64,000 bases of DNA from Chitinophagaceae bacterium DXS (GTDB lineage: Bacteria > Bacteroidota > Bacteroidia > Chitinophagales > Chitinophagaceae): positions 6,029,327 through 6,093,326 of the forward strand of contig CP128386.1 in assembly GCA_030345135.1 (NCBI GenBank). The letters are read 5' to 3'. Both the position numbers and the translations under genes were made by a program. The notes below the pieces were generated by a model. The model worked only from the letters and a program-made list of their open reading frames with translations, ran no database searches and was not told the DNA's origin. Within the stretch, counting starts at the first letter, position 1. Every line of letters begins with the position of its first letter. Of this stretch, positions 1 through 6,836 are shown piece by piece.

Positions 1-1458
1 AAATATAATTCCGATTGGCTGGTGCGCGATGTCCCGGGAATGGGCAGGGCAATGAGTGCAGGTTTGCCGGATTATCCCTGGTTCTTTAGCAATGATCAGG
101 CTTATACTTTTCGCGGACTTACGGGCACAATGCAACCTTCGTTATTCTACAGCTCGTGGAAAATGCTGAAACAACTTTCAGATAAAACGAATAATGGCAA
201 TGGAAGAATTATGCATGAAGCATCTACCAACGGCGCCGTTTATGATAAAGGCCGGATGGAGGAATCACAGCTGCATATCATTGCCGCATGGCATATTTTT
301 AAGTGGACAGGCGATCTGGATTTTCTAAAAGAAAACTATGCTTATGGTAAAAAGACCTGGGATTGGTTACAGCAACACGATACAAACAAGAATGGTTATA
401 TAGAAGGATATGGCGGGGTTGAAATTGAAGGCTTAAATGAGGAAATGCTGGATGTGCAGGTGCACACCCAGAAATTTCTCGCCTGTATGTCGGCTATGGC
501 AAGGCAATTGAGTGATGAAGCAAGTGCGCAGATTTACGCGCAAAAGGCGGATTATTTAAAATCAAAGATCAATACGGAGTGGTGGCTGCCGGAGGAAGGC
601 CGTTATGCCGATTTTATTACTTCACGAGGAAAAGCGCTTACAATAATCGATACCGCCCTGAGTAAACGTGTTCATACAGGCAGGAACGAATGGGCAAGAA
701 AAAAACTGAGTGACCTGCGGAGACAAATTGCCGACGGAAGCTACCGCGATAAGGGTTACGCAGTTTATTACAACACACCCGGAATTTTGCCTGCCGAAAC
801 CGGTATAGTTGACACCGCGAGAGCGAGGGAAATGTTTAAGAAACTGAGCTTCTTTACCAATAAATTTGGTTTATACATAGCCGGCATCGAACGGCCGGAT
901 GATATTTCAACAGACGAAGGTTCTTTTGCACACGACAGTACTTTTACCTACAACAGGGCTGTTATGACAATAGCGACTTCGACGGCCGCCATTGCCGCTT
1001 GCAAATATGGTTTGGCAGATACTGCCCTGGCTTATATCCATAAGATCCTGAATACCTTCGGTTATGCGACGCCCGGAACTACTTACGAAGTGTCTCCTGA
1101 TTATGGCATGTTTGTTCAGGCGTGGAATACAACGGGAATCAATATCCCGTTAATTCAGTACTTTTTTGGAATTGACCCTGATGCGTACAACAAACAGATT
1201 GCCATCAGGCCACTCATGCCATCTAAATGGAATAAAGCAAGCATTGGCGATGTTATTATCGGAGATGCCAGGCTTTCTTTTGACTATAGCAGGAATAAGG
1301 ATCAAACTACTTATATGATCAAGATAAACAAGGAAGGATGGACGATCAATGTAGCATTGCCGGCCGGCGTGCGCGCCGCCACAGTGAACGGAGTTGAGCA
1401 ACAGGCAAAAGACGGGATGATCCTGCTGGATAAAAACAACAATGTCGTAGTTTTTTAG
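1..1458 (+). CDS. glycoside hydrolase, six-hairpin (amylo-1,6-glucosidase-like), 5' truncated
   Basis: Reading frame is open from base 1 (K-Y-N-S-D-W-L-V...), so the gene starts before the window; the GTG at 22 is an internal Val, not a start. About 485 residues are visible. The alternation of long helices with aromatic loops (motifs LPDYPWFF, MEESQLHIIAAWHIF, TTYEVSPDYGMFVQAWN) is that of an (alpha/alpha)6-barrel glycosidase of the glycogen-debranching/alpha-L-rhamnosidase type, and the C-terminal 80 residues look like the small beta-sandwich that closes such enzymes. The acidic pair around EGLNEEMLD may hold catalytic residues, but I cannot assign a family number. Substrate unknown; probably a periplasmic or secreted polysaccharide enzyme, the signal peptide being outside the window. 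Followed by about 100 bases with a promoter for the next gene. Confidence 0.7.
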   Translation, partial: KYNSDWLVRDVPGMGRAMSAGLPDYPWFFSNDQAYTFRGLTGTMQPSLFYSSWKMLKQLSDKTNNGNGRIMHEASTNGAVYDKGRMEESQLHIIAAWHIFKWTGDLDFLKENYAYGKKTWDWLQQHDTNKNGYIEGYGGVEIEGLNEEMLDVQVHTQKFLACMSAMARQLSDEASAQIYAQKADYLKSKINTEWWLPEEGRYADFITSRGKALTIIDTALSKRVHTGRNEWARKKLSDLRRQIADGSYRDKGYAVYYNTPGILPAETGIVDTARAREMFKKLSFFTNKFGLYIAGIERPDDISTDEGSFAHDSTFTYNRAVMTIATSTAAIAACKYGLADTALAYIHKILNTFGYATPGTTYEVSPDYGMFVQAWNTTGINIPLIQYFFGIDPDAYNKQIAIRPLMPSKWNKASIGDVIIGDARLSFDYSRNKDQTTYMIKINKEGWTINVALPAGVRAATVNGVEQQAKDGMILLDKNNNVVVF

Positions 1459-1501
1459 ACTGGATCTGCGTGGAAATTGGCCGGGATCTGTTGTTTTATC
1501 A

Positions 1502-1532
1502 TTTGTTTGAATCAGCATCCTTAGTACCTTCG
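1502..1532 (+). promoter_or_regulatory. Bacteroidota-type promoter for radical SAM gene
   Basis: TTTG at 1502-1505, 19-base spacer, TACCTTCG at 1525-1532, close to the Bacteroidota consensus TTTG-N19-TAnnTTTG. Predicted transcription start is about 1539, leaving a 20-base leader before the ATG at 1559. Confidence 0.5.
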
Positions 1533-1558
1533 TTTTTCACCGTTCATAACCTACAACT

Positions 1559-2965
1559 ATGCCTGTTCGCCCTCACACTTACTATGATTTTACAATAAGC
1601 TTGTGTCCGGTATGTCTTAAAAGAGTAGATGCTAAAATTGTATTTGAGGATAGCCAGGTCTTTATGCTGAAGAAATGTAATGAACATGGATCGTCGAAAG
1701 TGCTTATTGCAACAGATATTGAATATTACAAAAACATCCGCAATTATAACAAGCCTTCAGATATGCCACTTCGGTTTAATACGTCCGTGCATTATGGCTG
1801 TCCGTATGATTGCGGTTTGTGTACCGATCATGAACAACATAGTTGTTTAACTGTAGTTGAAATTACCGACAGGTGTAATCTTACTTGCCCAACCTGTTAT
1901 GCCATGAGCTCGCCACATTACGGCCATCATAGAACGGTGGAAGAAGTAGAAAGAATGCTGGACAAGGTTGTGGCGAATGAAGGTGAGCCCGATGTGGTAC
2001 AGATAAGCGGAGGAGAACCTACGCTTCATCCCGACTTTTTTACCATTCTGGATATAGCCAAACAAAAGCCAATCCGCCATTTGATGGTCAATACCAACGG
2101 CATGCGAATTGCGAAGGACAAGAAGTTTGTTGAGCGGTTAGCAACCTACATGCCGGATTTTGAAATTTATCTGCAGTTTGATTCTTTTAAGCCCCAGGCA
2201 TTAAAACATCTCCGGGGTAAAGATCTTTCAGCTGTGCGGTTAAAGGCATTGGAAAATCTGAATGAGTTCGATTTGTCAACCACGCTTGTTGTCACGTTGC
2301 AGAAAGGACTGAATGATGATGAAATGGGACAAATTATCGAGTTTGCCTTACAGCAACGTTGCGTGCGGGGTGTTACTTTTCAGCCAACCCAAATTGCCGG
2401 AAGGCTGGACGGCTTTAATCCTGCAACGGATAGAATAACACTCACCGATGTTCGCACCAAAATTCTGGAGCAAACAAAGATCTTTCAACCCAATGATCTT
2501 ATTCCTGTTCCCTGTAACCCGGATGCTCTTGTAATGGGCTATGCGCTGAAGTTGGGCGGACAAGTTTTTCCTATGACGCGCTATGTTGATCCTGCACATC
2601 TTTTAAATAATAGCCGGAACACAATCGTTTATGAACAGGATGAGCAGCTTCATCAGCATATGCTGAAAATATTCAGTACCGGTATTTCTGTTGATCGTGT
2701 TGGAGATGATTTTAAAGAGTTGTTGTGCTGTCTTCCTCAAATACATGCGCCGGGGTTGAACTACGACAACCTTTTTCGCATCATCATCATGCGCTTTATT
2801 GATGCATACGATTTTGATGTGCGTGCAATTAAGAAAAGCTGTGTGCATATAGTGCATAAAGATGGACGGATCATTCCTTTTGAGACAATGAACTTGTTTT
2901 ACAGGGATGAAAAACAAGAATATGTGAAAGAGCTGCGGGACCAGATACATGCGGTTCCTCAATAG
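1559..2965 (+). CDS. radical SAM protein of the COG1964 / tetraether lipid synthase (Tes)-like family
   Basis: 468 residues. Radical SAM cluster motif CNLTCPTC (CxxxCxxC) at about residue 107. It is preceded by a second Cys-rich motif GCPYDCGLCTDHEQHSC (about 81-97) and an N-terminal CPVC...KKCNEHG pair (about 17-43), the arrangement expected for a rubredoxin-like iron site plus an auxiliary 4Fe-4S cluster as in the archaeal Tes enzyme MJ0619. SAM-binding GGE motif is present (ISGGEPTLHP). The C-terminal part, where archaeal relatives as I remember them carry further cysteines, reads PCNPDALVMGYAL and CVHIVHKDGRIIPFETMN, so some ligands of the last cluster may be missing. Archaeal Tes joins lipid tails; the role of bacterial members is mostly unknown. 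Probably heads an operon with the two small genes that follow (gaps 24 and 19 bases). Confidence 0.8.
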   Translation: MPVRPHTYYDFTISLCPVCLKRVDAKIVFEDSQVFMLKKCNEHGSSKVLIATDIEYYKNIRNYNKPSDMPLRFNTSVHYGCPYDCGLCTDHEQHSCLTVVEITDRCNLTCPTCYAMSSPHYGHHRTVEEVERMLDKVVANEGEPDVVQISGGEPTLHPDFFTILDIAKQKPIRHLMVNTNGMRIAKDKKFVERLATYMPDFEIYLQFDSFKPQALKHLRGKDLSAVRLKALENLNEFDLSTTLVVTLQKGLNDDEMGQIIEFALQQRCVRGVTFQPTQIAGRLDGFNPATDRITLTDVRTKILEQTKIFQPNDLIPVPCNPDALVMGYALKLGGQVFPMTRYVDPAHLLNNSRNTIVYEQDEQLHQHMLKIFSTGISVDRVGDDFKELLCCLPQIHAPGLNYDNLFRIIIMRFIDAYDFDVRAIKKSCVHIVHKDGRIIPFETMNLFYRDEKQEYVKELRDQIHAVPQ

Positions 2966-2989
2966 CATCAGTAGCCTCAAACCAATGAT

Positions 2990-3262
2990 ATGAAACCATT
3001 GCAATTTCCCTACAAAGTACTTTTGGCAAATATTGTAGTAGCCATAATCTTTTCTTTTCTCTACATCCTTTCACAAAAGAGTGGACCTCGCGATGGCTTT
3101 GGGATAATTTTCGGTCTTACCTGCCTGCTCTCCGGCCTGATTAATTTATTTCTGGGGCTTGTCTTTATTTTCATTAAAGAAAGAGACTGGCGCGTTGGCT
3201 TTTTTATAAGCAGTGCCGTGCTTTTTGTGCTGAGTGGTATATCTTGCGGAAGTAGTTTCTGA
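2990..3262 (+). CDS. small three-helix membrane protein
   Basis: 90 residues, three hydrophobic segments at about 9-27, 38-62 and 70-86 joined by short charged loops (KSGPRDG, KERDWR). No family recognised. It starts 24 bases after the radical SAM gene and is followed 19 bases later by another small gene, so it is probably co-transcribed with both. A membrane partner would fit a lipid-modifying radical SAM enzyme, but that is inference. Confidence 0.6.
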   Translation: MKPLQFPYKVLLANIVVAIIFSFLYILSQKSGPRDGFGIIFGLTCLLSGLINLFLGLVFIFIKERDWRVGFFISSAVLFVLSGISCGSSF

Positions 3263-3281
3263 AATTAATAAAGACTAACTT

Positions 3282-3575
3282 ATGACCAACACAGAAGATT
3301 TTAAACAATCGCTTTCATTTAATCAGCCTCCCGCGGGCTTGAATGTGTATCTGGAATCTTTGTGGTATGATGGCAAGGGGAATTGGGATAGGTCGCATGA
3401 GGTAATACAAGATGTGCCGGATAAAACTGCATCCTGGATACATGCTTATCTGCACAGGAAAGAAGGTGATATCTGGAATGCAGACTACTGGTATGGTAAG
3501 GCTGGGAGAACCCGTCCCGCAGTAAGTCTGGATAATGAATGGGAGACACTTGTTGAATACTGTTTAGGAATCTGA
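3282..3575 (+). CDS. conserved small protein (about 97 residues), function unknown
   Basis: Soluble, Trp/Tyr-rich, no signal peptide or membrane segment. The pattern LWYDGKGNWD...IQDVPDKTASWIHAYLHRKEGDIWNADYW resembles a one-and-a-half TPR-like helical hairpin seen in small hypothetical proteins of Bacteroidota and Proteobacteria. Third gene of the presumed operon with the radical SAM protein. Function not known. Confidence 0.6.
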   Translation: MTNTEDFKQSLSFNQPPAGLNVYLESLWYDGKGNWDRSHEVIQDVPDKTASWIHAYLHRKEGDIWNADYWYGKAGRTRPAVSLDNEWETLVEYCLGI

Positions 3576-3750
3576 CTTCCATTCTGACCGGCTTTTGGTA
3601 TCGCCTTGTCCTTCGTTTACTATTTTATTGCAGACAACAAATGTTGAAGGTTATTTCTCAAAATGCTTGCAAAGGAGGTAAATAATTATTACCTTTTACT
3701 AACCCCCGTAAATAGTCCTTTTTTACCTCACCTTCATAAACAAGTTCTCT

Positions 3751-4464
3751 ATGAAAAAGTTATTTATTTTATTGCTTGCCCCTGCCTTCGTCTGTGCTCA
3801 AAAAAATGTTATCTCTGTTGACAGGATTACTCCTAAGGCGGATAAGATCATGGAATTTGAAAAAGCCGTATCTAATCACATCCAGAAATACCATACAGGT
3901 AACTGGAAGATGCATGTATTTGAAGTGCAAACGGGTCAATATGCCGGAGCTTATGACCTGATTGAAGGCCCAAATACCTGGGATGATATTGATGGCCGCA
4001 AAGATCTAAGTAAGGAACATACCGAAGACTGGATGAAAAACATCGCACCGTTAACATCCGACCGTACCTTCGCAGCATTTGGTGTTTATAAGCCTGAATT
4101 AAGTTCTGGCAGTCCCCAGGACAGTGCTACAAAAATCTACCTTACGCACATTACCGCAAAACCCGGTAAGGTTACCAAGGTTACCGATATGATTAAGACA
4201 ATGAAGACAATGTGGGATAAGGATAATCAAAGTGTTGGGGTATACCAGATGATGCTTTCCGGAGAACCTGGTTTTACCATTGCATACAGGCTAAAAGACG
4301 GGCTAAAAGAAATGGCAGATGGTTACAGAAAGCCCTTACCGGAGAGGTTTAATGCAGCCAACGGCGACGGCTCATTTGATAAGTTCCTGACAGATTTTGC
4401 CGATGCAGTGCAAAGTCGTTGGGATGAGTATGTAATCCTTCGGGCAGATCTTAGTTCTAAATAG
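3751..4464 (+). CDS. secreted protein, tandem dimeric alpha/beta-barrel (ABM-like) domains
   Basis: 237 residues with a clear Sec signal peptide (MKKLFILLLAPAFVCAQ). The mature part seems to hold two similar halves, each starting with a beta strand and a helix: SVDRITPKADKIMEFEKAVSNHI near residue 22 and LTHITAKPGKVTKVTDMIKTM near residue 131. This layout is typical of antibiotic-biosynthesis-monooxygenase-like ferredoxin folds. No metal or haem ligand stands out, so an enzymatic role is not shown. Stands alone, followed by a bidirectional terminator. Confidence 0.6.
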   Translation: MKKLFILLLAPAFVCAQKNVISVDRITPKADKIMEFEKAVSNHIQKYHTGNWKMHVFEVQTGQYAGAYDLIEGPNTWDDIDGRKDLSKEHTEDWMKNIAPLTSDRTFAAFGVYKPELSSGSPQDSATKIYLTHITAKPGKVTKVTDMIKTMKTMWDKDNQSVGVYQMMLSGEPGFTIAYRLKDGLKEMADGYRKPLPERFNAANGDGSFDKFLTDFADAVQSRWDEYVILRADLSSK

Positions 4465-4542
4465 GTCTTTTTATTAGCGTGCGGGAATGGCATAAAACTG
4501 TATCAATTTTTATGAAGTGCATTGTATGCCTGTCCCAAAGAA

Positions 4543-4573
4543 AAACCCGCAGTATGTTTTAAACTGCGGGTTT
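4543..4573. terminator. bidirectional intrinsic terminator
   Basis: 11-bp perfect stem (AAACCCGCAGT at 4543-4553 with its complement at 4563-4573), 9-base loop, A-run before and T-run after. It lies between the converging secreted protein (+) and ompA-like gene (-), serving both. Confidence 0.85.
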
Positions 4574-4596
4574 GCTTTCTCGTATTATTAGTTCGA

Positions 4597-5271
4597 TTAT
4601 TTTTCTCTTACACTTACAGAAATGCGTCTGTCTTTTTGCTTCTCTTCGTCAGGAGCATTGGCTGCAGCTTTCGCGAGCTGTGAGCCATAACCTTCGGCAC
4701 CAGTCAATTGTGCAGTGTTTACTGAATGTCCTTTTAATGCTTCAACTACTGCATTAGCGCGGTCTTGTGATAATTTTTGATTAGCAGCGTCGTCACCTGT
4801 TTTGTCTGTATAACCACCTATTTTGATCTTAACCTTAGGATAAGCTTTCAAAATAGCAGCAATATTTTGGATCTGTGCATGACTTTCCGGAGTGATTTCT
4901 GCGCTTGCAGATTTGAAGTTCAGGTTGTCGAAATCAAACCATGTGTCTTTGCTTACTTTAGCGGTGCTATCATTTAAAAAAGCCACCAGTTTATCTTCTA
5001 TACCACCTTTATATGCATTTAATTCAGTTCCGTCAGGCAATTTAACCTTAATGCTTTCAGCTTTGTGTTCAGCAGGGGCCGGAGCTGGAGTAGCATGTCC
5101 CGCATTTTCAGTGTCATGCGCCTTTGTTGCTTCATGCTCTGCACCGCCTGGTTTAAAACTTCCGCTGCAATTCATCATTATCATCAGGAAGAAAAATACA
5201 GTGACAAAGCTTAAAAAAGCAGTCAGCGTAAATTTTTTTGTGTCAGTTGAATCAAATTCATGATGTGACAT
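4597..5271 (-). CDS. OmpA-family peptidoglycan-binding membrane protein
   Basis: 224 residues. One N-terminal membrane anchor (about 16-35, AFLSFVTVFFFLMIMM, followed by NCSGSF), then an Ala/Pro/His/Glu-rich linker, then an OmpA C-terminal domain (about 110-224) with the usual FDNLNF...INIKIGGYTDKTGDD...LSQDRANAVVEAL layout, which binds diaminopimelate in peptidoglycan. There is no beta-barrel. The anchor could be a signal-anchor, or a lipoprotein peptide with Cys at MNCSG, though the lipobox is poor and the Cys lies after, not inside, a usual short signal. Ends on a strong terminator; the region upstream is filled with repeats. Confidence 0.85.
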   Translation of the reverse strand: MSHHEFDSTDTKKFTLTAFLSFVTVFFFLMIMMNCSGSFKPGGAEHEATKAHDTENAGHATPAPAPAEHKAESIKVKLPDGTELNAYKGGIEDKLVAFLNDSTAKVSKDTWFDFDNLNFKSASAEITPESHAQIQNIAAILKAYPKVKIKIGGYTDKTGDDAANQKLSQDRANAVVEALKGHSVNTAQLTGAEGYGSQLAKAAANAPDEEKQKDRRISVSVREK

Positions 5272-5315
5272 AGGTATCTGTTTTTAGTTATTTGAGCGCA
5301 CAAAATAATAAAAAT

Positions 5316-5756
5316 AGTCAATAGTGAATAGTCAATGGTGAAAGGTGCATCCTTTTACGTAGTCGCAAACATCTGAAAATAGAAAAACTTTTAGTTGGAT
5401 AATTTTAGGCTGCTAGTGAATAGTGAATGGTCAATAGTGAATGGTGCATCCTCTTACGTAGTCACAAACATCTGAAAGTATAAGAACTTTTCGTTAGATA
5501 ATTTTAGGCTGCTAAAAATTGAATCAATTTAAATGAAATGCATTGCAAGTTTCATCTTTCACTATTGACTATTCACTTTTCACTATTGACCATTCACTTT
5601 TCACCAATCAAAATTGATCATTGCAAATAAAAAGTGTGCAAGCTCCACCTTTCACTATTGACCATTCACTTTTCACCATACAAAACTGCTCATTGTAAAT
5701 GAAATGAGTTGTAAGCCGCACCTTTCACTATTGACCATTCACCCTTCACTATAAAA
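5316..5756. repeat. mosaic of GTGAATAG-type heptad arrays with direct duplications
   Basis: Fills the 477-base gap between the M23 and OmpA genes. Two forward arrays of GTGAATA/GTGAATG/GTCAATA heptads (about 5316-5346 and 5415-5445) sit on a 99-bp direct repeat (GGTGCAT recurs at 5344 and 5443). Three reverse-oriented arrays follow (about 5556-5605, 5650-5677, 5723-5752), two of them 73 bp apart (CACCTTTCACT at 5646 and 5719). Forward and reverse arrays could pair into long hairpins. The last reverse array, read on the minus strand, contains the stop codon of the M23 gene. Confidence 0.85.
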
Positions 5757-6456
5757 ACCTCATCATATTCAACACAAGATCCGGATCCGGACAATTACCA
5801 AGATACTTGTCTGCTTCACTAAGACGACAAACACCCGGATAATCGCCTTGCTGTAGTTCCATATCAACAATCACCTGGAAATGAAGATGTGGTGGCCAGC
5901 ATCCATTTTCATGCACATTACCGAAACGGGCGATCTGTTCACCGTGAGTTATATACCTGCCTTTTTGCAAACCTGCTAAATCAAGTAAAGAAAGATGTCC
6001 GTACAAAGTATGAAATACAACACCATCAAGTTGATGCTGTAAGATTATGGTTGCGCCGTAATCTCCTTTATTGTTGTTGTTGGCAAAGCTGTGAATGCTT
6101 CCTCCCATCGGAGCGAAAACTGGCGTACCGGCTTTACCCCATATGTCAATTCCCAAATGAAGTGTGCGTGATTCTTCAACCAGCATCGCAGGTTCATTTT
6201 TATTCTTTTCAAACAGGTTAAACTGGTTGTACACAGTTCTGTTCTCTTTGTATCCACCAATGCCGTACAAGGCATTGCTTTCGGATAAGAGTTCGTTTAC
6301 ATAACTACAGAAGTGGTTTATATCCTGCATCACTTCCGTTGTAAGCTGGCGGTTATTTGCCGTCAGACCCATCTGCAGCAACTTGTCCTTCGACGGGTCA
6401 AAGGGTACAACCTTGTGAAAGGTATTGCGATATCTTTTTAATAATCCGGAAATCAT
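5749..6456 (-). CDS. M23-family metallopeptidase (peptidoglycan endopeptidase-like)
   Basis: 235 residues. Zinc-site motifs of the LytM/M23 fold are intact: HLGIDIWG (H-x3-D, about residue 127) and HLHFQ (about 191), plus H in TLYGHLS. No signal peptide or membrane segment at the N terminus, so it may be cytoplasmic or exported by another route; the N-terminal 110 residues are unassigned. M23 enzymes cut peptide cross-links in cell walls. The stop codon TAG is the first triplet of a GTGAATGG-type heptad array, and the start codon is directly preceded by an AGCT-heptad array. Confidence 0.8.
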   Translation of the reverse strand: MISGLLKRYRNTFHKVVPFDPSKDKLLQMGLTANNRQLTTEVMQDINHFCSYVNELLSESNALYGIGGYKENRTVYNQFNLFEKNKNEPAMLVEESRTLHLGIDIWGKAGTPVFAPMGGSIHSFANNNNKGDYGATIILQHQLDGVVFHTLYGHLSLLDLAGLQKGRYITHGEQIARFGNVHENGCWPPHLHFQVIVDMELQQGDYPGVCRLSEADKYLGNCPDPDLVLNMMRFL

Positions 6457-6836
6457 AAAAGCTATGAGCTGTCAGCTATAAGCTATCAGCTGTTGTTCAG
6501 TTTTAATCAACGTAATTATCTTTTCAAGTACGAATTACGAAGTACGAAGTACGTCAGGTGCATCAGGTTGTTTTTTTCAAACACTCTTAAAACAACAATC
6601 ATCATGACCGATCCTGTATATGCATTCGCACATTCTCACAGCCGAGCATTCGGACAATTAGCATATCCGCAAATTTACCAGCGCGCCTTCATTTTCAATT
6701 GTCCCTTTTCAATTATCAATTCAGTCGCACATTTGGATATTCACACATCCTCACATTCATTCGCACATCCGCACATTCTCATATCCGCACATTGACGCGC
6801 CTCATTTTCAATTTTCAATTATCCATTGTCAACTGA
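6457..6836 (-). repeat. composite repeat cassette A (polA stop to M23 start)
   Basis: The whole 380-base gap is made of short-period arrays. Read on the minus strand from polA: TTGAAAA heptads (6833-6804), GTGCGGAT/GTGCGAAT octads mixed with TTGAAAA heptads (about 6800-6625), a short unique piece, a GTACTTC/GTAATTC heptad array (about 6556-6528), then AGCTGAT/AGCTTAT heptads (6495-6459) up to the M23 ATG. The same order occurs in cassette B (23289-23631) on the other strand. Confidence 0.85.

Noticed and set aside
22-24. GTG at 22 as start of the first gene
   Set aside because: The frame is open to base 1 and codes for residues that continue the glycosidase domain, so the true start is outside the window.
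1150-1518. Minus-strand ORF of 122 codons and many other long antisense ORFs
   Set aside because: They overlap well-supported genes, show no domain patterns, and follow from codon bias of the opposite strand.
3671-3681. Strong Shine-Dalgarno-like AAAGGAGGTAA
   Set aside because: It lies 70 bases before the nearest ATG with no ORF at the right distance, and genes of this phylum do not use such sites; it is probably chance within a small AGGTAA/TTACCT hairpin.
6457-6836. Cassette A as a transposon or MITE
   Set aside because: No terminal inverted repeats, target duplications or transposase could be seen; it is kept as a composite repeat.
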